A stretch of DNA of 62,000 nucleotides, taken from positions 6,030 to 68,029 of the forward strand of contig NMRA01000585.1 in the NCBI GenBank assembly GCA_002633005.1, read 5' to 3'. Positions 46,401 to 56,669 of this stretch are shown piece after piece. The DNA is from Phoronis australis. Lineage: Eukaryota; Phoronida; Phoronidae. Position 1 is the stretch's first letter. Every line of letters begins with the position of its first letter. A program made the translations under genes and the position numbers. Below the pieces are notes generated by a model. The model did not search any database, was not told the DNA's origin, and worked only from the letters and a program-made list of their open reading frames with translations.

Positions 46401-47583
46401 ATACACGTTGTAGCAGACGTGTGCAGCACGCTCAGGTGGGCCCATTGTACTGATCTCCTGAAGTACTTATCAATGTTGACTACTGAAAGTAATAGCGGGG
46501 ACATCGTCATGTTTGACTACTAACTAATGTATTTAGCATTATACTCGGCCAAGTCTGTTACTACAAAGCCGTAGTGGACTTGAAATTTTCATGGTTTCAC
46601 GAGTGTTTAAGACTTACGACTACAGTTTCATTGTTAATTTATCACTTCCTGTTCCTATTTTTGCAACAAATGTTTGTTGACATGACAAATCATCTGAAAA
46701 TTGCAAGCCCACTTGCCTAGTGTGTTTTCATTCAAAAGACTACATATACAGTATTTTTCAAACGAAATTTAGTTTTATTTCAGAGAATTATTATTAACCT
46801 TTTAATTCCATATTTTAATTTTGAATTCCCTTACGTCAGTTTGTCAGATTTCCACTATTTTCATTGTCATAAAACCCCAGTGGGAGAATAGTATTATTAT
46901 ACAGAAGAAGTATATTCTACTATATAAGGTTAGCATGTCAAAAATAAGCTTTCGGTGAATCTAATAATTTTCTGGGATCAACGTCCAGCCAAATTTCTCA
47001 CTTTGCCAATGATACTTATGTGGCCCACCGTGCCCAGTGGCTTAGCAGGAAATGGGTGAGTAGCGGTAGCAACTTTGACAAAGCTGCGGCTACGGGGCGT
47101 CAGGCAAGTTAGCGTGCGGATGGGTATTATGTGAGGGAGGGAAGCAACAACGTTGTCTTCTAACCTTCTAACCCGGCCACTGAATTCAAAGTAAATCCCC
47201 GAGTGAATGTCTGTCGTAGTCCTAGCGGAGATAGGGTCGAAACCCTGCCCAGCAAAGGACGATGGCAATGAGATTGTCCGTGCCGTCAGGCAGACTGCAA
47301 AAGTGACTACGATTAGCTTTCTTACCGAGAGCAGAAACAAACACGGCATAGTCTACAAACCTGTAATAACTTGCACCTACTCCTTTTATTGTGAAAAAGA
47401 TAAGTAGAGTACATTTTTGTGATAGGTTTCATGCATGACATCTTCGGCAATTACGATGCTGCTTTCTGGATGGCTGGCGGGCATTTCATCTTGGGGGCAA
47501 CAGTAATGTTTCTGATACCACCCAAAGAAGATGTAGTCATCGAGGTGCAAAAGGATTCTGTAAGGAATAAATGTCGATGGTGA
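37432..47583 (+). CDS. SLC16-family transporter, copy 3 (MCT8/MCT10-like, shortened tail)
   Basis: Exons 37432-37666, 39859-40457, 41369-41735 and 47426-47583 join to 1359 nt (452 residues plus stop); phases 1, 0, 1. The frame has a TAG at 37411-37413, which fixes the start at ATG 37432. Motifs: RDGGWGWIV, YFDKRLGLAYG, TM8 SGLGR (Arg306), and TM10 IFEGS. In the last, the Asp of copies 1 and 2 is Glu358 and the following Cys is Ser. Helix 12 follows GFMHDIFGNYDAAFW. The frame stops at TGA 47581, right over the old donor GTGAGT at 47580. The ancestral last exon (relic near 48203-48260) cannot be read in phase, so the tail is about 28 residues shorter than in copy 2. Intron 3 is swollen by a Polinton. 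All membrane helices appear intact, so it may still be functional. Confidence 0.88.
38513..38761 (+). other. 82-codon open frame in intron 1 of MCT copy 3, unassigned
   Basis: ATG 38513 to TAA 38761, ending LTEPLISSTVA. The composition (Ser/Thr/Cys rich, few hydrophobics) is not transporter-like and I recognise no family. It could be a chance frame or a terminal exon of something else. Confidence 0.15.
39032..39356 (+). mobile_element. Non-autonomous hAT-like element
   Basis: About 325 bp. The left end is CAGTGGCGGATCTAGGAT and the right end CCTAAATCCGCCTATG, which are imperfect inverted repeats. The same ends occur near 32712, 34613 and 52433-52590. No 8-bp target duplication is convincing, so the hAT assignment rests on end similarity only. 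Confidence 0.55.
41894..45613 (-). mobile_element. Internally deleted Polinton/Maverick in intron 3 of MCT copy 3
   Basis: Terminal inverted repeats 41894-42391 and 45104-45613 start AGTAGTATAGTAAGAGG, with the 5'-AG typical of Polintons. They are flanked by an exact 6-bp duplication TGGGTA (41888-41893 and 45614-45619), also typical. Total length is 3.7 kb, against 15-20 kb for complete elements. Only a damaged DNA polymerase gene remains, antisense to the host gene. Integrase, protease, packaging ATPase and capsid genes are absent. Confidence 0.93.
42481..44790 (-). pseudogene. Polinton protein-primed DNA polymerase B, broken
   Basis: The remains lie in several minus-strand frames: 44518-44790 (end of the exonuclease region, NYLAPGCSY), 43579-44517, 43254-43589, 42774-43250 and 42481-42777. 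Family motifs in order are GCYWHGHDC, motif A-like GFDVNALYL, motif B-like KLIGNSAYGKT, motif C DTDSAYM, and a C-terminal block ending in FDDGVTTGPLNI. The N-terminal exonuclease part is deleted. Several frame changes between these pieces make it non-functional. The enzyme would copy the element using a protein primer. Confidence 0.9.
45620..47425 (+). other. Rest of intron 3 of MCT copy 3
   Basis: AT-rich with short frames only. The acceptor GATAG at 47421-47425 leads to the TM12 exon. Confidence 0.6.
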
Positions 47584-47854
47584 GTACTAGTACGATAAGG
47601 CCAAAAAAGCATGTTTGGTTGTGGTCTCATCGCATGTTTGAAGAGATGCAAGGGTAGGGAAGGTGCGAAAGGCCAAAATTTGCCAGGCGGTGGTAAAAAA
47701 ATCATCAATTTTGTCCGTCTCAGGTAGACTTTTTTTGGAAACGCGAGCAACTACTAAAAGTCCTGACTATGATTTTTGACCTAAGCCTGAAGGCGATGGT
47801 CTCAGTGCCCAATTGTCCATTAAAAGGACACCAAAAACTGTCGACTGCTTCAGA

Positions 47855-48135
47855 GGCGTCAATCTTGAGAGACAAAGGCAGGAATCAATACTCCTTGTCT
47901 CCCAAATTGGATATTACGATCCTTGGTGAGAGAGGCCTTTTCACACAATTGCCGTGTAATTTGATAAAAGCGTATGTCACGGTTTCCCACTTAGCAGACT
48001 ATGAAAGGAGTTTACAAATTTTCTTCCTAACTTGTCAAGGGTAACAGAGCACTATTTTGTTTCAGAGAACTGGAAGGGAATGTAGTTTTTGGTATCTGTC
48101 GAATCGGCCAAAACCGCATTTGGTATCCTTGTAAG
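47855..48135 (+). repeat. ~275-bp direct repeat, left copy
   Basis: Aligns with 51560-51830 (shared TTGAGAGACAA/TTGAAAGACAA, GGCAGGAATCAA, TTGCCGTGTAA, GAAAGGAGTTT words in the same order). The two copies enclose the old 3' end of MCT copy 3, a LINE tail and the kinase relic. Confidence 0.7.
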
Positions 48136-48202
48136 CTAACTATGGTGCTACTCAGTGTTCCAAACAGACAATCCTCGGTCCCAAAACTTCTTATGGACTA
48201 AG

Positions 48203-48262
48203 ACGTGCCAGATAACAAAGTGCGTGATGAATCACTGCCAATGCCGAAAGGCGTTGCTATAA
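48203..48262 (+). pseudogene. Relic of the last exon of MCT copy 3
   Basis: GACGTGCCAGATAAC followed by GAATCA, GCCGAAAG and GCGTTGCTATAA matches the last exon of copy 2 (30830-30918) with a deletion of about 30 bp. The following 3' flank also aligns (GATCCACCATTTTCT versus TATCCGCCATTTTCT). Exon 4 now ends in a different phase, so splicing to this exon gives an immediate TGA. Confidence 0.6.
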
Positions 48263-48439
48263 AAGCTTCGATCCACCATTTTCTTCGTATCCGTGGAGTT
48301 GAAAAAGTTTGTTATGATTTTAGTTTGGCACACACTAATTAAGTTCTGTCAGACCTGTTAGACAACAGATCAAAATTTATTGTGCACGTTTAGACTATTT
48401 TCTTTCGTGAATGAGTGTTTTACAAGCAGGCAGCTTTAG

Positions 48440-48765
48440 CCAAAACAGGAGCATATGAAGGATCCAGTACAATCAAGGTTCTAAGTAGTCTTAACTGGAG
48501 CAAACTAGCAACCCGTCATAAACTCCACCAGTCCATGTATACATTCTTAAACAACATAAATATTTATTCAAACAAAATTCTTTTTAACTCCTTCAAAAGA
48601 TGCGGCAAAGTAGCCAAATATATACACTATACCATCTTCCCTCAGCCAAGCCAAAAGGAGATAACTGGAATTCCTTACCATCCAAAATAAAAGAAAGCAC
48701 GTCTATCTTCACTCTCAAAAATAACTTTAAAGTGCATACAACTACTCAAGACTTGTCAGTCCCAT
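48440..48765 (+). mobile_element. LINE reverse-transcriptase C-terminal fragment
   Basis: One frame reads LNWSKLATRHKLHQSMYTF and, after a frame change, another reads WNSLPSKIKESTSIFTLKNN. Both blocks are characteristic of the last ~150 residues of non-LTR retrotransposon proteins of the CR1/RTE-like type. The catalytic domain is missing. Confidence 0.6.
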
Positions 48766-49599
48766 GATTCCAACTTCCTCGCAACCATGAAATTCTCCTA
48801 CACAGATCAAGATGCGGACTATTCATAAACAACTACAAATTTAGACAAAATTTTAGCAATATTTCACCTCAGCCTGCGTACTAGACACTCAGACATACGC
48901 TCATGTTTTCTTGGTGCTTGTACGGTTCGAGGGGAGCAGAGGGTACAGCTTTTCCAGACACTCGAACAATACCCCAATGTTTACAAATAATATTCAGATA
49001 TTCCTCAAATGTATAACAAAATTATTTTTTTCTAAATGGATGTAAAGAACTAGACCCAAGTGAAAATAAGGTTTTATTCGAAATAGAATCAAATTTCTTT
49101 TCAATATTAAATCTCTTTGTTTGAGTCAATAAAATTGTATACATGTAAAATAGGTTATTGTGTATGGAAATTATTTATTTGCATCGTAATCATATGTCAT
49201 TGTAATCTTAGCATCATTTTAATTCATGTATTTGTGTATAATAATTGCATATAGATTTCTTTCTATTTAATTAACCCAGATAAAATGCCTCTTGGCGCTT
49301 TCTGGGTAAGTATATTTATTGTACTGAATATTTCATTATAAACTTTAAAAAAAAACAACAAAAAACAGCGTGGTCATGAATCTGTTTGCCGCATAAAATT
49401 AATTTACGCATTGTTTTCTGCGGTCGTAAGATCCTGCGACTGTTTCTGATTTGCAAAATTTTTGAGAAACGCGGAGTTAGTCCAGGAGAGTTAGGCTAGT
49501 TATGCTCAGCTCTCGACTTACTTATTGACTTATTGTGAGAAAACATATTATTCGATATGGATTCGACATTCTTATACTGCTTAAGGCCAGTGATTTCTT

Positions 49600-49710
49600 T
49601 CGCAAATCTGCATTTGAACTGATTGCTGAATTCATTATCAAGTATCTTGGCTATCAGAATCACGTTTTGCAGTTATCAGATTTATTATCGTATCTTACAT
49701 TGTGATTAGA
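49600..49710 (+). repeat. Downstream flank of MCT copy 3 matching the copy 2 flank
   Basis: Partner of 32560-32710, at a comparable distance after the transporter gene. Confidence 0.5.
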
Positions 49711-50346
49711 CAATTAAAAATTCAGAATCATGTGTTTTGATATCAAATATATCGATCTGCAATTATTTTACCCTAAAATGCAAACATTACTATTGATAGT
49801 TTTTAAAAGCAATAAAACCAACTTCGACATAAAAATTTCCTCTTTCAGATTTGATTTTGTTCGATACTTCTCTCTCGAGTCTCAGACTGAAAAGCGAAGT
49901 TTCGACATTACAAAACCTAGTGTGAAATCATACTTTGGTTTCCTCAAAGCTACCACGATACAACATATGAACCTCCGTCGTGTTGATGTTTACGGCTGAC
50001 GTCCGGGTGATGCAGAAGCGAAGTGGTGCAGTTTCACAGTCATGAAACGAGAAAAAAGGTCCAAGAGCTGCAGTGACGCTAGGACAACGAAACACTCCAA
50101 AGAGAGACGCGTTTTGTTAAGAGATGACGTCTGCACATTAGAAGAACCACTATGGGACCCCAAATGTGTTCCTAGAAAAACAGAGACTTGTGGAAGTTTA
50201 GCAAGAGAAGGAAGTAGTTTGTTTCTCCGTACGTGGAAGTGAGCAAAATCTTTTTTCTCTGAAAAGAGGGTTTCTAAGGATGAAGATTCCAAACATGTTG
50301 CAAGTGGAAGTTTAGATCACAGAACAAAAAATCTTTCAAATGAAAA

Positions 50347-51333
50347 ATGCAAAGTTGTAGGCCTAGAAGACGACGATTAGGACAATCAGAGTGGATTGAA
50401 AGTAATTACAATATACCAAACAGAACGACGTTCATCAAATATCCAATATCGTCTGATGTAAATACGCAACGCAGTGCTCCGAGATTAGTGAAAGACGTAA
50501 AGACATGCCGTGCTCTCGAAGAGGACATAATTTCGCTCTTAAATAAACAATCGTCGGTCGAACTTCGTCCCTACATAGCTTGCAAATGGATCGAATATAA
50601 TTACGTTTTGCAACAGAATCGACCGATGTCTCTAGGAAGCGGCAATATTATGGCAATGAGTGCCTTGTACAAAGTGAAGGAGAGTTGTTTGCACTGAAAG
50701 TGTTCAGAACAGGGAGAGGATCCATCGTGGTCAAAATTGAGCAAGGGGCATCGAACATGTTGTTTGCGAACATGTACGGCATCGGCGCAACCTTTTACGG
50801 CCTAATGCCGATTAACGGCAGTAGTTCATACTTATCATGGGGAATTCTGATGGGTTTTCTCGGAAACTCAAACGAGTCAGCAGTGGAGCTTACGAAAATT
50901 CTAACGACCAAAGCACTCACAAGAGAAGTATTTGAGAGGAAACCAGTGTGTAAAAGTTATCCTAGATATATGTGGGCAGTTGTGTTTATTAAATTTTCGA
51001 GGACTTGCGTTTCGGGACGTAACTTTGTCTAATATTGTCGTCACCGAACACGAAAACGAAAGTAACGGTCATCTGGTGGACTTCGGCTAGGCTTGCGCAA
51101 TTCCTGATGGAGACGGTGACCTGGACGACTTAAATGGGATCAAAACGTGTATGAAGCAGATAGATAGAAAGCTTAAACAAAGAGTTTTTCAAGATGCTGT
51201 ACGATTGATAGACGACGGCGGTGGATACCTCCAAGCCATCTACAACTTACGCGGAGTCGTGAACAACGGTTGTTCATCTTACATTACCTTAGGTTGTGTC
51301 CTCCGATTCATCGAAACACTGTTTATTACTTGA
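50347..51333 (+). pseudogene. Protein-kinase-like pseudogene (intronless, frameshifted)
   Basis: Three frames together show a kinase plan. A glycine-loop-like LGSGN lies near 50632. LFALKVF (VAIK-type Lys near 50697) is in the next frame. After another shift come FRDVTLSN (catalytic Asp 51016-51018, the HRD His changed to Phe) and VDFG (DFG 51079-51087), followed at once by TAG. The open frame 51151-51333 may be the rest of the C-lobe. Open frames at 49730-50242 just upstream may be its N-terminal part. The lack of introns suggests a retro-copy or a transposon-carried gene. No kinase group can be assigned. Confidence 0.6.
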
Positions 51334-51559
51334 TAATTTATAAAATATTAGGCAATATAAACGTTCACATGCTAACACGTCACCATTCCTTTTCATAACC
51401 ATTCATAAAAGATTTTAAAAATATGACAGCCTAATTCGTGTTGGAATAATTTGAAATGGCTCCTCTTAAAAGAGTTGGTAACTTTTTAGATTTTAAAAGA
51501 ACACTAAATCCTGTTTTGGCGATTTCAACCAATCCTCGTTCCGTCACCTGCTAATGCAT

Positions 51560-51830
51560 CATTGACGTAAATCTTGAAAGACAATGGCAGGAATCAACTA
51601 AAACTCATACTCCCTATTTCGCAAATTAAATACCCTTGGTGGGTGGTCTTTTCCCAACTGTTGCCGTGTAAATCGCTAAAAGCGGAGGTCACGCTTGCAC
51701 ATTTAGCACACTTTGAAAGGAGTTTTCAAATATTCCTCCGAAGTTTTAGAGTTGTCAAAGGTTACAAAGCATTGAGAAAGACGTTTTTAGTGTCTGTTCA
51801 ACAGGTCAAAATCGGGTTCGGAATCCTTTT
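51560..51830 (+). repeat. ~275-bp direct repeat, right copy
   Basis: Partner of 47855-48135, same orientation, about 3.7 kb away. Confidence 0.7.
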
Positions 51831-52129
51831 TAAAAATCTAGTTAATAATTTGTTATTTAATTCCCCGAATATTGTCGCAGTTTTTTGTTATAACTGCATC
51901 AACATTTTGTCTGTGAACACGTGTCTACACAGGCGTACATAGAAAAATGAAATTAGATCTTCGCTTTCATCGATCCTCGCACTAACATAACAAACATACG
52001 GAAAACAAGCATTCGACTCAACTGTTAATAGGTTTCAGTCCCTGAGTTTCCGGCCTCAAATTATGATAAGTATGGCTAGGAAGAAATGTAGGGGAGCACC
52101 AACAATGTTGTAAACTACTGCTGATAGCC

Positions 52130-52185
52130 CCCTGGTGGGGGCGGGGGTGGGGTGGGGGGGGGGGTGGGGTGGGGGGTGTAGGAGG
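52130..52185 (+). repeat. G-rich tract next to a gap
   Basis: Runs of 4-12 G separated by single T or C occupy about 55 bp, enough for a G-quadruplex on the plus strand. It probably caused the adjoining gap. Confidence 0.85.
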
Positions 52186-52227
52186 NNNNNNNNNNNNNNN
52201 NNNNNNNNNNNNNNNNNNNNNNNNNNN
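52186..52227. other. Assembly gap (42 N)
   Basis: The eight bases GTAGGAGG stand on both sides of the N run. Confidence 0.99.
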
Positions 52228-52307
52228 GTAGGAGGTAACAACCACACTGACGAAATGAAATGTTTGCCTGATCGCTAAAAACGGTGAGCCAGTGTCGTTT
52301 TTTTATC

Positions 52308-52590
52308 GCAGGGGTAGACCCAAAGTAAGATTTTGAGTAATAGGAGGCCAGGGTAGAGTAATAGCCAGGATTTTACTCGTCAGACATTCGCACCCCCGAA
52401 CTGTCCCTAAATACGCCATTGAATCGTACCAGGGGCGGATCCAAGATTTTGAGTTGGGGGGACCAAGGCAGAGTATTAACCAGGATTTTGCTCGTCAGAC
52501 ATTTGCACTCCCGAAGTGCCAAATGGAATCTGGGAGAATTTTAGGGGGAACATGGCCCCCTTGGCCCCCCTCTAAATCCGCCACTGCGTA
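52308..52590 (+). mobile_element. Two nested or tandem hAT-like fragments
   Basis: The better copy (52433-52588) starts CAGGGGCGGATCCAAG and ends CCTCTAAATCCGCCACTG. A shorter copy of its left half (AAGATTTTGAGT, ATTTTACTCGTCAGACATT) lies at 52308-52400. Confidence 0.55.
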
Positions 52591-52599
52591 TCCCCGAAA

Positions 52600-55500
52600 G
52601 AGAAGCCACGGGCCTCCTGACCCCGCCCTCTAATGATCTGTGATAGTAGGCTAATGGGTTCACACGGAACGTAATAAAAGGCTTGCATCTTATGTTCACG
52701 CCGAAACAGCTCATAATACACAATATGTAGATTGAAAGCACATGACACCGGCACCACTCCATGGTTGCCAATGTGTGTGTGCGACAAATATTTCCTTGTT
52801 GCCGACGATGAAATAAAACAAATTTTATTCCAAACCGATAATCAACTAAGACATCATCAGGTTAATGAAAAAAGAATTTCTAGTTCTATCACTATTCGGG
52901 TGGGCCATCCCTCCAAATTTAGGTTGATTCAACTGAATTCACTTGAGGCCACTTTCAGTTACTGTTCGGATGGTACCAGCTTGCACTGCTATCTGAGACT
53001 TTAAACGTGGCAATGAACTCGCCTAAGTCGATTGCAAAATACAACCTTGATTTCAGACCACTTTCCACAATGAAATTGGTCTCAAATTGTTGTAATTCCA
53101 GGAGTTTAAAAGAACGGCAGTTCGTTACTTGAGACCAGGCTCTACATCTTGAGTTGGCCTGACTTGCTCTCGAGAAATAAACGAAGTCTGGATAGCTTTT
53201 TTCAAACCCAAAAATCTCTTCTCAACTGAAATTAACGAACAAGTTGAGAGCGCGCTTGGACGGAACACGCGGGTAACTTGAAGACAATGAATTGCTGGGG
53301 CAAGACAAAAATACCGGTAGTATGTTTACAAGACTCCTGTGAAGAAAACATTTTTACATCAGTGCATCAGATTTTATTTCTAATATTTATTACAAAAAAT
53401 ACAATGTACAATAATAAGAGGATTAAACCCAAAAATCGCTATAAAGCATTATATCAGTGCATCAGCTAAAACCACCAATTAGAAAAAATGTGAAATTTTC
53501 AGAGGGCACATACTGTGACCTGCTGGAAGGCAACGATGTGTGTTGTGTGCGACCACATTTGTCGCAACAGGGGGCATGGTCCCCGGCTTTGGACTCATTA
53601 AAAATCCGCCGCAGCATATTTCCTACTTCCGTTGTTTGACACTCCGCTGCCTGTCAAACGGCAGAGGAAAACCGGACTGCCTACCGAAAAAAGGCCCTTT
53701 GCGACAAAATTCCCTTCGGGGTGCCTTTTCCGATTAATTCTCAAGTGAGTTTTCTATTTGGGAGTTCGAAACTCAAATGTTCCTTTTTTCAACCGTACGC
53801 AAATCTCCAGTATTTACGTCGGTACTGAACCCTCTTTCAGTTCAAGAAGCTAACTTTTGGTTTTTAAGCAGCCACTGAGCTCTCAGTCAAAAGAGCAATT
53901 TTAGACCAGTTTCATAATTCTTGCCAACTGCCCCGCTTTACGGGACCGTCTCGTTTTTGAAGCTAAAGAATTAGTTTGTACCCGTGCGTCGCTGCCCACT
54001 ATACATAAACGGCCCGTTTCTTGACTCACGTGGAGAAGTTGACCTATGATCCTGTATTTTCCACGATTTACCTCCGGCTCCGTTCCATTTCACAGGCGCG
54101 ACATATTACTATACCGCTTTCGCCTGTTGGCAACTTATACCGAGTGGTTCAAAAAACTTGAAAATTATCTTTGTGATGAACTAGGCGAGCTGAGCTCATT
54201 TATGTATATTTTGCCGTTTCTGAGACAAGACGACCATCCCACCGACTCTCTGAATCATTTTTCTTTCTAAAGAATACGACAGCAGTTGGACAACCTGCAT
54301 GTGGGAACAAATCTATCTTCCGCGAACACACGTGTTAGCATTCGGGCGTCTAGACTCCTCCCCAGTGACGGTGAGGCAGCCGTAACCGCCGGCGACAGGT
54401 CAAAGACTCGAGTCATAAAACAGGACGCAATAACCGTAGTTATTACGATGAGTCATTCAGTCACACGCTCACTCACGCCCACAGTCATTTCGCCAAGAGG
54501 GTGAACTGACGGGGGGACTCGGATCTGCTTTTCCAACTGCACGCTAATAACCAACGCTGGACAACATTTGTCATGTGAACTAGCTATTCTGACGCTTAGT
54601 ACTGTTGTTAGTGTTATGTAATTACACCTTAATGCGCGTGTTATAAAAATCGATGGAGCTGTTCCTGGTACCCGCCTAGATGCGGTTATACTGGTTTGAA
54701 CTAGAATTTTCCTGTTTGAACTACGCTGAGCTGAAGTCGTCTTTAGAGCGGACGAGTGTATTGTACGTTAGGGGTTGCTTTACGTTATTGTTTCTATTTC
54801 GATGTATAAATTAGATGTAATGAAAATATTATTTTCAGTTCAACTGTAATACTATTGTAAATGCTATACTGGAAGTTATGTTATAGATTTAATACCCTTT
54901 TTATTCACACTTTTGAAATAATTGAAGTTCATTGACAGTTCGTTGACCCCTCAGCCGAGTCCACACACGCTGATCAGCCGAGGAAACAAAGTGGTTAGAT
55001 TTAGCAGTGGAGAAGACTGGTTCAGAGGTATTGAAAGTTGTTTCTATTTTGGTTAGCTGCATTTTGGTGTGTTTATGTGATTTCGTGTAATTGTACTTCA
55101 GCATGGATGTCACTAAACTTGATTAATCTGCCCCGAAGTGACTGTCGCTCTGAACAGTGAGCGATAGCAAACGGGTCAAGTACAATCAGCTGTTTTGGAG
55201 GTCATTTGGTTCATGTTGTGTCTGAGCGTAATCTCCTTTGGGCTGCAGCTGAGACAGGACGGGGTTTAAAAAAAGTGGTCCAATTGGTTTAAGGTCTAAA
55301 TACCCAAAACATCAACTCTAACTGCAAACATTGAGGTTCAGGGTTTATGTTCTTGACAAATGTGTAAACTGCATTTATATAGTATTATTTTGGGGATAAA
55401 TCTATTTCTAGATCCACTGGTCAGTCACTGGAAAAGTTCACTGAATAACGGACATTGCCGTAATTCAGTGAAAACTGGTTCCCGTCAGCCATTTTCAAGA

Positions 55501-56420
55501 AAGACTCGTTCACTCCACTTTCACCAAAAAAGACTCACTCACATGGGGTTCTAGTGTGTTTGGACCATGACCATGACTTTCTGATGCAAGCGTCCTTCGC
55601 TTTATGACACCAAGAAACCCTAGCCTGTTATTGACATTTATTTTTGGCAAGAACTGTGGAAGGAGAACGCTTTCTTTGGTGGACAATTGAGACTGGTCAT
55701 TGCTTTCAAAATCTCAGTCAGTCCTGGCTGTCACTTTCCATGTACTTTTGATATGATCTGATATCTGTGGTGGAAATAGTCACTTTCCGATGTAGTGGTG
55801 GACAGCACCGCAGTCTTAACTGTCCATTTAAGATGGTAGTCATTCCATGGGCCATCTATGTGCTGGAAGCTTTTCGGTGAATTACTTCACACTGATTAAA
55901 CCATCAAAGTCCTGTTGCTATAAGTACTGGGCATAGAGGGACACCTTCGGAGGCCGTTGTTTACCTCTTCCCAGCTTGAACTAGTTGTGCCACAATCAAA
56001 CTTTTTTCTATCAGTCCTTCTTTCAGTCGCCCTGGCAAATCGGCAACTGTTGGCCATTTTTACGTTGCTTGCATCAGTGGATATGACGTCACGATTCTAA
56101 TGTTTGTGGCTTGGCTAAAATCCCAGCTCACAATTCCAAAATTCAGCTTGCACATGCTTATTCCATCAGGTCACACAACCTTGACTTCGCACATTCTCAC
56201 CCTGCTCAAAACGCCTGTTGAGAACGCTGCTGGTTGTACCGGCAGTTACACCACAGCTGTGGTCAGTAAACTGGAGATGATCGCATTGCCTATGTTGATG
56301 ATGACTACTGTATATGTGCCCTCAAAAGCCTTGTGTAAACTGGTGACAATGGATCAGTTCTCTTGCACCACTGACTAGTGTACCTGTGACATAAGTAAGT
56401 GTGATCTTCCAAGGTATGGA
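52600..56420. other. Spacer without a supported gene
   Basis: Open frames (for example 52732-53004, 54046-54270, 56100-56378) lack recognisable motifs, splice context or paralogues in the window. I would not annotate any of them as genes. Confidence 0.45.
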
Positions 56421-56424
56421 AATA

Positions 56425-56665
56425 CCATGCGTGCACCTGGCCTTTATTATGGGGGGATCGAATCTCTGATAAAGTGGACCTTTGTTAACAAAAAAGTGGG
56501 AGGACTGAAAACAAAAACGGGGTACCACCTTCAGGTCTGTGAACTGTGCGTCTGCGCATTTTTAGTGGATTTTTTTCTCGTTTCTCAGACTTTTTGTTTC
56601 TCTGAGGCAGACCTTTTTACCCACTTCTCCAAATGGGGGGCTCATTTGAGCCCCCTGAGCCCCCC
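56425..56665 (+). repeat. Interspersed ~240-bp repeat, copy C
   Basis: The fullest copy, from CATGCGTGCACC to AAATGGGGGGCTC; see copies at 18478 and 27875. Confidence 0.75.
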
Positions 56666-56669
56666 TGGG

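Noticed and set aside
56100-56378. 92-codon open frame as a gene
   Set aside because: No family signature, no upstream acceptor or paralogue, and the surrounding frames are full of stops.
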